Shown piece after piece: positions 9,777 through 20,063 of a stretch of DNA of 64,000 nucleotides (position 1 is its first letter; each line of letters begins with the position of its first letter). The position numbers and the translations under genes are program-made. The notes under the pieces were generated by a model, which was given only the letters and a program-made list of their open reading frames with translations, did no database searches and had not been told where the DNA came from. This DNA is from Rotaria macrura (taxonomy: Eukaryota; Rotifera; Eurotatoria; Philodinida; Philodinidae), in the NCBI GenBank assembly GCA_900239685.1, contig OENT01000177.1:1-64000 (forward strand), in the 5' to 3' direction.

Positions 9777-10077
9777 CTCTGAACCGAATCCTCTTAAATA
9801 GATTAAATGAGAAATTGAGTATTATATCTATAAGATTGTGAATCGCTCACTTATATGTTTTAGATATAAAACAATTTCTATCGATAGTGGCCTAGGCAGA
9901 ATACAGCTATAATAGGTCCTCAACCATCTTTCAAACCATAAAAGCAAGGTATTCTCTTCAGAATAGTACAGATTCACTTCAATTCTAGGAGAAGCTCGAT
10001 GTCTTCTGGATGGATCTTAAAGATATATCAAGCAAACTGAGCCATCTGTAACACTCCTCTGTTTCCATTACTATTAA

Positions 10078-10355
10078 CCCTTTCAATCCCGACATTTTCT
10101 TGCGTTCTATAGAAACATGAAAACAGATATTTCAATCTCTCTCTCTTGCGTTCAGCTATTTAAAACATATGTGTTTCTTGCGTTCAGTTATCTAAAACAT
10201 GTTTCGACATACAGATTCGTTCTTCCTAGTCATGCGACGTGATTTTCCTTTGAATATATCATATGATTCTCGATGTCGAACAAGACGAAAGAACGCAAAA
10301 TATTTCTTTTTCGTTCTACATGTCATCTACGAGATGACATACGGGATTGAAAGGG
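10078..10355. mobile_element. piggyBac-like MITE, 278 bp
   Basis: TTAA at 10074-10077 and 10356-10359 flanks inverted ends CCCTTTCAATCCCG ... CGGGATTGAAAGGG. TTAA duplications and CCC-initial termini are typical of piggyBac elements. The interior has repeats of CTTGCGTTC and the reverse GAACGCAA. A 69-codon frame at 10199-10408 crosses the right end and is not a gene. Confidence 0.75.
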
Positions 10356-10359
10356 TTAA

Positions 10360-11520
10360 TAAAGACTTTAATCAAAGGAAATTAATTTGCTCGACGTATT
10401 TTATGTAATAAATCAATTATGATCACAGGCTTCTCATAGATTATTAGCCGATTCCGAAACGATCATTTTCAAAAACGTATCAGTGAAAAATCATAAATCC
10501 GTTGATTGTACTAAATACATCCGATTACAAACCTATGCCAACAATATCGTTCCAATCTATTATTGACAACCGACTTTATGATCTTTAACTAGTCGTCTCT
10601 GATTTCGATAAATTGAAAACATGAGGTTATTAACATTGAGTGGATTAGGATCAAAATTAAGTATATTAATCAATGCATTTTAAGTTTTTTTCTGCATTTT
10701 AGAAAATACTGGATTCTGAGTTGAGTTCGTATGAAATGTTTTCAGATTTTCCTCTGATTTCTCGGTAAGATTTTAGAACTACAAGTAAAATAGAGTTAGA
10801 ATGGTTTGGTTTAAATCGATTAGAATTTTAATCATTTTTCATTGATTATGTCTCTTGAAAATCTATTAAAATTGATTGAATGTTTAAATCCAATCTAAAA
10901 TGGATGTATTTAAACGATCTTTTGTATTAATTGTGAAAAAATTCATTTAAATTTAACTATCGGGGTCTTACTTTGTCATGGACTAAAAAAAACCTCCAAC
11001 TTACTCACACAGTGAACACTGATTGTTATTAGTCACTAGAAATAGCTTGTACACGTTGATTTTGGTATCCCTTGTATTTGGACAACGACAAAACACATGC
11101 CTTGTTCAAGATTCGTATCTGAACAGATGTATTCAAAAAAGGTACCACATTGAAAAATCTCTTTTTTGTCTTTTTTTAGCCGGAGCGTAAATTCTACGAG
11201 ATGATCGTGTTCTTGTAAATCAACTAAAATTGGTTTCTCAATGTTTTAAAACTTACTTCAGTTGGCTTGCGAGAATAAAAACTTTTTTTGAGAGAGCTGT
11301 TATAAGAAAAGTATTCCCAAGAACGAGTAAATGAGTTATTATATACCACTAATTTTTTCGTTATTTCTTTTTGAAGAAAGCTCACTATTATCCAACTTCA
11401 AGCGTCTAGCTTCAATCCTGATGCGATTGTAAAAGTGCTTTCTATTCTGTTTCGAATTACAGCTCATCCAATCAATTAACGCAAGCCATATGTTTCGATT
11501 ATAAATACGGAAGCTCATTC
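10360..11520. other. Noncoding AT-rich spacer
   Basis: No ORF of note is seen. ATTTTAATC and AATCGATT motifs cluster at 10810-10960, as in 7730-8300. The Penelope-like element's terminal repeat begins just to the right. Confidence 0.4.
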
Positions 11521-11640
11521 AATGTATCATAGTATTAGTGATTTTACAGCATCGTATAGCATAGTAGATGATATATAGTTTAGTTTAACCGAACTTTCTC
11601 TTATTAAAAAAAATAAAATAAAAGCTTTTGTTTTTATTGT

Positions 11641-11686
11641 ATATATCGACGTTTCGAAGAATATATCTTCATTATCAAGATTTAGT
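11641..11686 (-). other. Hammerhead-ribozyme-like motif in pLTR (degenerate)
   Basis: On the minus strand TTGATAATGA precedes a GAAGA/TCTTC hairpin and then GAAACGTC. Hammerhead ribozymes in Penelope-like terminal repeats have CTGATGA, a stem, and GAAA followed by GTC. The second half of the core is present. The first half differs from CTGATGA, so self-cleavage is unlikely. The family association is known; this specific call is inference. Confidence 0.4.
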
Positions 11687-11884
11687 TTGTGAACAGAAAA
11701 GAGAAAGTTTTGTGTTTATGGAGTTCTTTCGTCTCTGTTGTTGTTGTTCTTGACGACCGCGTGGTAGAAGACGTTACGTTGTTGTTGGTGATGGAGAAAG
11801 AGGAAGTTGATAACACCGCTATCCGGCGTGAAAGAGATAAATAAAATTTGATTTATCTCCAAATCCCCCTGGCGGGTGATTGGA

Positions 11885-12460
11885 CTAGTCATTGCGTGGT
11901 TTTATTTTTACCGTGGGCTTGTTTGTTGGTTTTCCTTCCGGGAAGATGAGTAGTGACGCTGAGTTTACCGTTTTGTTCAATATCGGATGATATTGTTTTA
12001 TCGCTAGCGACTCTAGTATAAGGAGTCGACATGGGTTTGAGTCCGTATCAAGGATTTTGACCATGTTCCAGTTAATTTTGTGTTGATCTTGGATTGAGTG
12101 TTTCATTAAGGCTGATTAATTTTTGGGTGGTGTTTTTGTAGATTCTTCAGTTCCTGTTTTGTCGTTAGTTGAGGATGGTGTTATAACATATCTATCGATC
12201 GGTTTTTGTGTACGTTTTGAACGTTTTTAATGTTGTTGGGTGGTGGTTTCTGTTGCTGTTGTCGTTGTCGTTGGTTGTTTTGCTTGGGTTTCAGTCATCG
12301 TTTGTGTGTCGGTTGGTGGTGGTTTTCCATGTTCTTGAAGTCGGCGTTGTATCTGCCTTATTGTCTTGCCTATGTATATGGCTGAACAGTCATTGCATGG
12401 TATTTCATATACTACGTTTGCGTTCAGCATGAATGGTAGTTGGTCCTTGGTTGTGAACAA
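11885..12460 (-). pseudogene. Penelope GIY-YIG endonuclease domain fragments
   Basis: The 12460-12227 frame reads NVVYEIPCNDCSAIYIG followed by KTIRQIQRRLQEH. This is the core of the Penelope-type GIY-YIG domain, with the Cys pair preceding the YIG half. A frame change then leads to 12106-11885, where the C-terminal part (ILDTDSNPCRLLILESLAIK, ending in a Pro-Thr-rich tail) follows. The domain would nick target DNA for reverse-transcription priming. The frameshift and a Thr-rich tail from CAA/ACA repeats in the first frame show decay. Confidence 0.8.
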
Positions 12461-12532
12461 GTTCGATATGGTTGAAGGTGGACGTGGTATTGATTGAAAG
12501 TGTGGTTGTGGTCGGATAGGTGACGCTATTTT

Positions 12533-13489
12533 TTACAGTTGTTTGCTTAACATGTTTGTTGCTTTTGTGAAGTATGGTAGGTTTATACGTAACTGTTCGT
12601 TCTTCTTTGTTCCTGTATTGGTTTTGGTCCGGTTGTTCTGCTTTGGACCCTCCATTTTTTGGTAATACCGATTGAGTGTGGTTCGGATTTGGTATTCGAT
12701 AAAGTTGATGGGATAATCGTTTTGTTTGCCAAGTTGTCGAATAAATTCCAATTCTTCCGTTATTTTTTTATAGTTGGAGCATTTTTCGATGCCTCTATAT
12801 ATCATGGAGCTGATAGTACTGGCTTTATATAATTTTGGTACGTATGAGGACCAATTGAGTAGGAGTACGGTGAATGTGTCTTTTCTGTTTATGCTTGTGA
12901 CGAATGGTTGTTTTTGTATTTGGGTTCGTTCGATTTTAACGTGGAGGAAAGATATTGTGTTGTTATACATTCTTCCTCGCAGGTGAACTGGATTTCGTTG
13001 TCGTAGCTGTTGAGAATGTCGAGAATTTGTTCTTTGGTTGTGGTTTTTCAACAATTGTGAATGTGTCGTCGACAAATCTCTTGTAGTAAGTAACTCCATG
13101 TCTGGTGATGCGCTTCATGTATTTGCTTTCCAGGTAGTTGATGTATATGGCGGCGAGGAGTGGACTCAACGGGTTACTCATTGCGATTCCGTTGAGTTGA
13201 CGATATACTTTTCCGTTGAATATGAAATGGGTTTCTGTGGTGGCCAGCTCCAAGAGTGACGCCATTTGGTTTCTTTGTTTACATTTTGTGCACCTTGTAG
13301 ATTTGGGTTGGTTGATGAAGGTGCAGGTATGTTTTTTTCCATAAAGTTTGTCGAGTATTATGTCAATTGTTCGATGTAGTGGTGCCTTTGTGAATAAGGA
13401 GGAAATGTCGAATGATAACATCTTGTGGTTGACTGGATTGAACTCGATTTTGTGTAGCTAGTCTACAAATGAGAAGGAATCCTTAATGA
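12533..13489 (-). pseudogene. Penelope reverse transcriptase core and thumb
   Basis: Two overlapping frames (13421-12963 and 13099-12533) carry FDISSLFTKAPL, GIAMSNPLSPLLAAIYI and the catalytic box YKRFVDDTF. The thumb region follows, with ISFLHVKIER and LLLNWSSYVPKLYK. The active-site Asp pair is intact. Upstream, at about 13458, a TAG interrupts the linker that joins this frame to the preceding region. The frame break near 13000 separates palm from thumb. Penelope RTs are related to telomerase RT and work with the C-terminal endonuclease. Confidence 0.82.
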
Positions 13490-13490
13490 T

Positions 13491-13741
13491 CCCAGGTCGA
13501 ACGATACGGACCGTTGAGTGGACGCAGTTATACGGATGGTAACATCATTAAAATAGGGCCGTATACGGCCGTATTTTCACAGTACACGGCTCCGTGTACG
13601 GTGCTATTTCTGGGCACAGTAATAAAGGATCGTATACTGTGAAAATACGGCCGTATACGCGCCTATTTTAATGATGTTACGGTCCATATAACTGTGTCCA
13701 TTCAACGGTTCGTAACGGATATCCGTTTTGATCGACCTGGG
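13491..13741. mobile_element. CCCAGGTC palindromic element (family A, complete) inside the Penelope RT
   Basis: 251 bp beginning CCCAGGTCGA and ending TCGACCTGGG, with paired inner arms such as GGACGCAGTTATA and TATAACTGTGTCC. The flanks are AT on both sides. It interrupts the RT between the KKSNH codons and IIKDSF. Counting both AT pairs, the host frame stays in register across the insertion, so a 2-bp duplication is not certain. Related copies are at 146-306 and 18262-18502. Confidence 0.85.
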
Positions 13742-14593
13742 ATGGTTGGATTTTTTCGTAGGTGTTCTAGTTTTTTTGGTTAGTAGTTTGGCTAGGCGAT
13801 AGTCGAATGTCTTTGATGAGGCCACGATTGGTCGAAGAGGGATGATGCCATCCTGGTCTGGTTTTTTGTGGATCTTTGGTAGTCCGTATATTTGGGCTGG
13901 TTGTGATCCTCTTGATCTAGCGTATTTGTATTCTTCTTCTGTGATAAATTTGCCGTTTCTAAGTTCGAGTAATTTTGAGTTTAGTTTGTTTTCTTGCTTG
14001 ATTGTTGGGTCTTGCTGTATTTCTTCGAAGGTTGAGGTATCGGATAAGATTGAGTTCACCTTTTTGGTAGAATCATCTCTGTTCATGATAACTAGGCCTC
14101 AGCCTTTGTCCGAGCGTGTAATGACAATTGTTTTGCCCTTGGATTATTTTTTTTAGTATTTGTTTCGTTTTGTTTGTTTGTGCTTGCTGGTTTTTCAAGT
14201 CTTTTAATACGGTAGTTCTAAAATTGTTGCATTTCGATCTTATTTTACTGGCACATTCGAGTTGGATCGGTGTCAGGTTGGTGCATTTTCTTCTTTTTCT
14301 TCATAGTCGCGTTTGTCAGTTGCTTGATCTAAAAGATTTAAGTAGTATGTTTCAATGTTTGATATGAACATAAAGTTGTCGAGTTTTGTAGATGGTAATA
14401 TAAAGTCTAGACCACGGCTAAGAGCGATGGTTTCCATGTTGGTTAGTTGGCGGTTTGATAAGTTTCTTATGATTTTTGGTTGGTAAGCTGGGTTCAGTTT
14501 TGTCTTGATATGGTATACGTTTGTTGGTTTTTTCTTAGTTTTTGTAGTTTTCGTTCGTGCACGGTTTCCCACTATCTTGATTTGAATTGGCAT
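13742..14593 (-). pseudogene. Penelope RT, N-terminal and finger region
   Basis: Frame 14593-14273 contains NLSNRQLTNMETIALSRGL, typical of the region upstream of the Penelope RT. Frame 14086-13742 reads PAQIYGLPKIHKK and LRPIVASSKTFDYRLAKLL, a signature of this RT class. A frame break lies between them. The second frame is cut by the family A element at 13741. Confidence 0.8.
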
Positions 14594-14775
14594 ATTTGTT
14601 TGAAGATTGTATTCAGCTTCATGAGGCTGAGACCTGTGATGTGGTTTTTTAACAATGACATATTAGGTTGTGGCTCTTCTTGTAATTAGTTGAGAGCATT
14701 CGTTTTTTTATTTTGATTTCGTCTTTTATTATTTGTTTGCGGAATTGGTGTATTGTTTGTTTGTAGTGTTGGTGA

Positions 14776-15104
14776 CCCAGGTGAATGAATCCGATGCTGA
14801 ATCCGATCGGATCCTACGATCCGATGAAATCTTATGGGAATCCGGGTTGTGGAAACAGTAACGGATCCGACGGAAGAAACTTATTTTCTTATTTGTGTAT
14901 GAATTAGCATTTAATCCCAATAGTGGAGGCCTGTTTTATCATACGATGAAATCCAATCGGATTCCGATAGCAGGATTCGATAAAATCCAACAATAGGGAT
15001 CCGAATCTCGGATCGCAACGAGGAATCCGATGAGATTTCATCGGATAAGAGAAATTCCGATAAAAACATGATCGGATCCAATGGTCGGAATGATCCTTCT
15101 GGGG
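14776..15104. mobile_element. Foldback element with CCCAGGTG/CTGGGG ends in Penelope N-terminal region
   Basis: It starts CCCAGGTGAATGAATCCGA and ends GGAATGATCCTTCTGGGG. The interior is GGATCC and CCGAT-rich, as at 410-670. The Penelope reading frame stops at the right boundary (FIRIKIPI) and appears to resume on the far side in a Thr/Asn-rich stretch. The two ends match each other only partly. Confidence 0.6.
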
Positions 15105-15341
15105 AGTTATTGGTATTTTTATTCGGATGAATGTAGGTGTTAGTTCTTCCTGCTTGCATGTTTTTAGGAATGTGATGTCCTTTTTTATTTTAGTTTGTTT
15201 GAGTTGTGATTTAGCGTAGCTAAATATATATTGTGCGATTATTTGCTCAAAGTGCTGCCTTGTATAATTGACATAATTCTGTGTATTGACGGGCAATAAT
15301 TTTGAAAATGGTATTAGGGATTTTACAGCAGCGTATAGCAT
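15105..15341 (-). pseudogene. Penelope N-terminal region
   Basis: Reads MLYAAVKSLIPFSKLLPVN and later TFLKTCKQEELTPTFIRIKI. The LTPTFIRIK-type motif is common in Penelope proteins ahead of the RT. The frame is cut by the element at 14776-15104. Confidence 0.65.
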
Positions 15342-15404
15342 AGTAGATGATATATAGTTTAGTTTAAGCGAACTTTCTTTTATTAAAATAAAATAAAATA
15401 AAAG

Positions 15405-15545
15405 TTTGTGTTTTTAATAAAAGAAAGTTCGCTTAAACAAAATTATATATCATCTACTATGATATACACTGCTGTAAGATTACTAATACTATTTTCAAAA
15501 TTATTGCCCATCAATGCACAGAATTATGTCAATGTATCATCCTCA
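15405..15545 (+). mobile_element. Head-to-head fragment of the Penelope 5' end
   Basis: This is the reverse complement of about 15250-15400, with a near-adjacent centre at 15403. It encodes IYTAVRLLILFSKLLPINA, the divergent equivalent of the N-terminus read on the other strand at 15341. It stops being similar after about 15545. The open frame 15408-15653 is an artefact of this fragment running into unrelated sequence. Confidence 0.7.
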
Positions 15546-16673
15546 CTCAGACTTATTTTACAAGATCAAAAGCTATATATTGAAGGCAAAACCTCCAATG
15601 ATGATACCAGTGTCAGTATTGCTTTATATTCTATTCTCACAACTTTACTGTAACGTACTGGAAACTTGAATTGTTGAACATGTCTATCTAATAAGTAGTC
15701 CGAAAACAAAATGGCCACAAAGTTAGAATTCTCCAACGAATTGCCATGAAGCTGTTGCTAAACTAACATGTCTAGTTTTTGAAACTATTGTTAACATGAA
15801 AAAATGGAAGTAACACCGTATGTTCTGATTGGTGACACATTCCCTTGAAACCTCTTATGTATGACGAAAGTTTGTAGATGGAGAAATAATCCAGCTGCTT
15901 TGCCAAGTATTAAAAGAATTTGCAATCCAAGTCGACGATAACAGAATTCGAATACGACTGTAAACAATCGCATATCGTCATGATCGTATATGATGCGATA
16001 AGATTGTTTACGGAGGAACACGAATGAAAACTGTTATCGTATACGGAAATCGTTAATGATATTATTTGTCTTAGGATATTGGTGTTTTATTCCGTATACA
16101 ATTTGGAGATTTTATGATTTTAAGACTGAGCCATGTATTCGACAGCATTTCCCTTTATATAAAAACCGTTTATGATCATACTTTTTCGAACTGGGAGAGC
16201 TCATTTTTTTAGAAATTGAATTATCGAAAGAAATCATATCCAATTGTTGGTCATAGTGCTGATTTAGGGAGTCTAGACTGTGAGTGTAGCTAGGTATTAG
16301 TATTTACATTCGCTACGGCCTTCTCATCTATACTCATGTCCACAGCCACATCCAATCGAAAACAGTGGTGTGCTTGAAACCTTGAATGGAAGAGCAAGGA
16401 AGAAGTATATGTATAGTAGCTGTGATATACAGAGGTCGCTGATATACGCACTGCTGGATGAAATCATGAGTTTGTATTTATCTCATTGGCAAGTTATCAA
16501 GTTGAAAAATATTATCTTTCTCTTTACAGAAAGACGCAGTTAAATCAAGTATTTTGATAAAAGTATAATTTCATAAACATAAATAAAATCATTGAAATTT
16601 CAAATCGTGATTGATTTCACGAATCCATTTACGTATCCATTTTATTAGATAAGTATATACCGAACAGGGAGTC
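15546..16673. other. Spacer upstream of PHYH
   Basis: No supported gene. The 76-codon minus frame at 15791-16021 has no recognisable family. The last few hundred bases should include the PHYH promoter, but I cannot point to a specific TATA box. Confidence 0.4.
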
Positions 16674-18066
16674 ATGAGTTTATTATCAAAATCATTACCT
16701 CTGGCTCGGCAATTGCTTTCTACAATATGTGCACAACGATTGGAAACAGTCAGCTGTAATATTCGGTTTTTGTCACAATCTGTATGTTGAATGATTTTCA
16801 TATTTATTAATAGACATCATAATTGGTTTCATTTTTATTACAGAAAACAGCAGCAGATACTGTTCAACCAACGAAATATCGCTTTAGTTTACCCAATGGA
16901 AATTTATCCGATGAACAGCGTCAATTTTATGAAAAAAATGGTTTTTTTGTCGTTCGTAATTTAGTTTCGCAGCAAGCACTTGATCATCTTCTGTATGTGT
17001 ACATATATTCTAATGATAAATAATTTATATTGGTCGAATATTATTGTTTCAGTCAACGTTTTAAAGATGTGTGTACAGGAAATGTAAAAGTCTTGGGTAT
17101 GACAGTCATGAAAGATGTTGCCATTGCTAAATCTGAATTCGCTCAAGGTGAAAAAGCCATTACTAAAATTCAAGATTTCACATTAGATGATGAACTCTTC
17201 AAATATTGTTGTTTACCTGAAGTTGTTAAATATGTGGAAAATTTTACAGGTCCAAATATCATGGCTATGCACACAATGGTAAATGAAAATTTTCTGTATT
17301 GAATATGAAATATATTTCTATTCAGTTAATCAATAAACCACCCGATCCAGGAACTCAAACATCTCGACATCCACTTCATCAAGATCTCTATTATTTTCCA
17401 TTTCGACCAGCTGATCGAATTGTTTGTTCATGGACAGCAATGGAGAAAGTGAATCGTCAGAATGGATGCCTTGTTGTAATACCTGGGACACATACCGGAG
17501 AACTGGAAGTACATGGCTATCCGGATTGGAAAGTAAAGATAACCGTTTGTTTGATTTAATTGTCATTCGTGAGTAGGGAGGAGTAAATAAAATGTATCAT
17601 GGAATACAAAAGTTCGATCCAAACCAAGAAAGAATACATTTAGAGATGGAAACAGGTTGAATGATTAATTTTGAAGTTACTTTGTCCTTTATTCCTTTTA
17701 TATTTAGGTGATACTGTCTTTTTCCATCCATTACTCATTCATGGCAGTGGAATGAATAGATCAAGTGGCTTTCGAAAAGTAAAACGTTTCGTATGGAAAA
17801 AATAATTTAGTTAATCATTGTTCTCAATTCAGGCTATTGCATGTCATTTTGCCGATTCAGCATGTGAATATATTGAATGTGATAGCACTGTCCAAGATTT
17901 TATTTCGAAAGAAATTACTGGCATTTTCCAAAGAAAAACTGGAATACAAAATGCACGTTTTCAGGTAGGATCTGCAGTGAAAATCCATCGATACAAATTT
18001 ATTTCAATATAGGATGTTTGGAAAATTAAGAGTCGACTTGTGCAAGGCGATCGAATAAATTTATAG
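16674..18066 (+). CDS. PHYH: Phytanoyl-CoA 2-hydroxylase, peroxisomal
   Basis: Eight exons: 16674-16781, 16844-16992, 17053-17278, 17326-17532, 17577-17655, 17708-17778, 17833-17964 and 18013-18066. They join in frame to 341 residues; the human enzyme has 338. It is an Fe(II)/2-oxoglutarate dioxygenase that hydroxylates phytanoyl-CoA in peroxisomal alpha-oxidation. The facial triad is visible as HQD in exon 4 ([16 protein letters not shown]) and the distal His in HPLLIHGSG (exon 6). The 2-oxoglutarate Arg follows in GFRK. The C-terminus [10 protein letters not shown] matches the family. The first exon encodes a Leu/Arg/Gln-rich leader, but I do not find a clean PTS2 nonapeptide in it, so targeting is inferred from the family. 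Introns are 44-62 nt. Confidence 0.95.
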
Positions 18067-18261
18067 AGTGAAAGTCATTTCATGTGTTTTTACTTGCATG
18101 TCATCAACTTTATTTTCAACCTTTAATAAATAATAATGTGCTAGGTATACAAAACATAAACCAATGTATAAAGAAGATTTTACTTGAACTAATATTCAGA
18201 TCATATTACTTGTAGTTTTAGAGATCAGCTTTTATTGATGAATCTATCGTGTGAATAAATA

Positions 18262-18502
18262 CCCAGGTCGAACGATACGGACCGTTGAGTGGACGCAGTT
18301 ATACGGACCGTAAAATCATTAAAATAGGGCTGTATACGGCGGTATTTTCACAATATACGGCTCCGTATACGGTACTATTTCTGGGTACAGTAATAAAGGA
18401 TCGTATACTGTGAAAATACGGCCGTATTTTAATGATGTTACGGTCCGTATAACTGCGTCCACTCAACGGTCAGTAACGGATATCCGTTTTGATTGACCTG
18501 GG
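18262..18502. mobile_element. CCCAGGTC palindromic element (family A), 3' of PHYH
   Basis: 241 bp from CCCAGGTCGA to TGACCTGGG, flanked by TA on each side (18260-18261 and 18503-18504). It is nearly identical to 13491-13741. It sits about 200 bp beyond the PHYH stop codon. Confidence 0.85.
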
Positions 18503-18504
18503 TA

Positions 18505-19765
18505 GAAGTATCGTGAATTTATGAAGCTCTGTCTGCGTTAATAGGATTCACTAATATTTTCCTATGATTTTCGAATAGTTCATAAGTGCTTTTTGTGTCA
18601 TTCACTCTTCAGCTTCTTGTTTTTTCAGATATCTCTCTGATTATACTATGAAATATTTATTATAGAACATGTAGCCTAAATCAAAATAGTGAGAAGGACG
18701 AGTCGAAATCACCTTTTCTTGCTGACTGAATTATTGATGAATAAAGCGCAAGTATCTATAGTAATCGATGTGTAAAACCAAGAAACAACAGAAAAAGGAA
18801 CGTATATAAATGATAAATCATAGTCCACTGATTAATTGAAATATATGTATTTATCAAGATTCGATTCAGTACACAAGGAGTGATTTTCACTATTAGGATT
18901 ATGGATGTTAGGTTGATACTTGTTTTACATTCTATAATATAAGTGCGCGAACGCACATGCACACAACAGCTATAACCATACAACAGACCACATAGTTGAA
19001 AAAGCATGTGGATACATACACACACATATATATATATATATATGAGCGCAGACATTCATGGTTTCAACGAAAATACGAACGCAAAAGAAGAGAAGATGAT
19101 ACTATATTGAAGAAAGAAAGAAAGAAATCATATCCGGCAAGAATAAACGAAAGAGAAACATAGTGAGAGGACATGCCCGTAAGATTCACTTTAATTAACT
19201 TTTATTTAAAACCTTATTCTAAAAAGCTGCATCGAAATTATGAAATGTATACCACACAACAGATTTAGTATTTTCTTGGGGCTACATTCGGTAATGTTAC
19301 AATTGAAGAAGGTTCTATCTGGAAAACTAGATCTACTATTTCCAACCTTGGCTATGGCTTTTCAGATATCAATTTTGATAAATTTCATCAATTCTGTAAT
19401 GATAAAAGATAAAAAGAGTACCAAGGTAGATGTAAATCCAAGAGTTTCATTACAAGAATAGGACCCAAACAAATACTATCGGGATCAAATGGGATCCTAT
19501 CGAGTTTCATCAAGATCTCATAGGAGTATCGTCGGATTCCAGGTTGAGGACCTACAGTCTGATCTCCAATATCCGATTCTGGTGATCTCAGAGTGTCAGC
19601 ATTAGAGAGCAACGATTCTAGTAACTATAGTCATGAACCAGTCCAAATTTTATGAATATGATAGGATCCTGGTGGGCTTGACTGACCTGAATTGTCAGAA
19701 TATACAATTTCTTAGAAACTCACTTATGAATTCGAAAGCTTTTAAAGGTAGCTTTTCGAAACACT
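18505..19765. other. Spacer with short repeats and a TA microsatellite
   Basis: ACACACATATATATATATAT occurs at about 19018-19042 and AAAGAAAGAAAG at 19112-19130. From 19440 onward, GGATC/ATCGGATT palindromic vocabulary like that at 410-670 appears. No coding region is supported. Confidence 0.4.
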
Positions 19766-19769
19766 TCTG

Positions 19770-19990
19770 CCCAGGTCGAACAAAAACAGATGTAAGATTC
19801 TACGAAAACATACAAGACGTAAGAAAAATCGTGCACAAAATCGAGGTCTCAGAAGTGTGGCATCCCAGGTTGAAGAATCCAGTGACCCGAAATCCCGTCA
19901 AATTTCATCGGTTTTTGTCGGAATCCGACGAGAACTGATAGAAATCTGTGAAGAGTTAATCGTATCCAGTCGGATTTTATATCGGATTCC
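19770..19990. repeat. CCCAGGTC-terminated repeat fragments
   Basis: CCCAGGTCGAAC at 19770 is followed by ACAAGACGTAAG and GAGGTCTCAGA-type motifs resembling family B. A second CCCAGGTTGA at 19864 opens a TCGGATT-rich stretch. These appear to be nested or truncated elements of the same terminal type. Confidence 0.45.
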
Positions 19991-20063
19991 TGGTCACTGG
20001 ATGAAATCGACAACTCTGGAACTAGTCAGACTATTATGTTCATAGCAGAGTGGACTCCTTTCA

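Larger units (their letters stand above)
11528..15402 (-). mobile_element. Penelope-like retroelement, decayed
   Basis: Reading leftwards, the element encodes an N-terminal region (about 15341-15105), an RT-proximal region (14593-13742), an RT core and thumb (13489-12533) and a GIY-YIG endonuclease (12460-11885). A direct repeat bounds it. The sequence from GATTTTACAGC to AATAAAATAAAA at about 11540-11625 recurs at about 15310-15400, as expected for the pLTR of this class. Frames are broken repeatedly, including a TAG in the linker before the catalytic RT region. Foldback elements occupy 13491-13741 and 14776-15104. Low-complexity TTGTTGTTG at 11735-11790 follows the endonuclease. The copy is inactive as read. 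Confidence 0.85.

Noticed and set aside
16674-16781. PTS2 peroxisomal targeting nonapeptide in PHYH exon 1
   Set aside because: No segment fits (R/K)(L/V/I)x5(H/Q)(L/A); the Arg-Gln-Leu-Leu stretch has Cys where His or Gln is needed.
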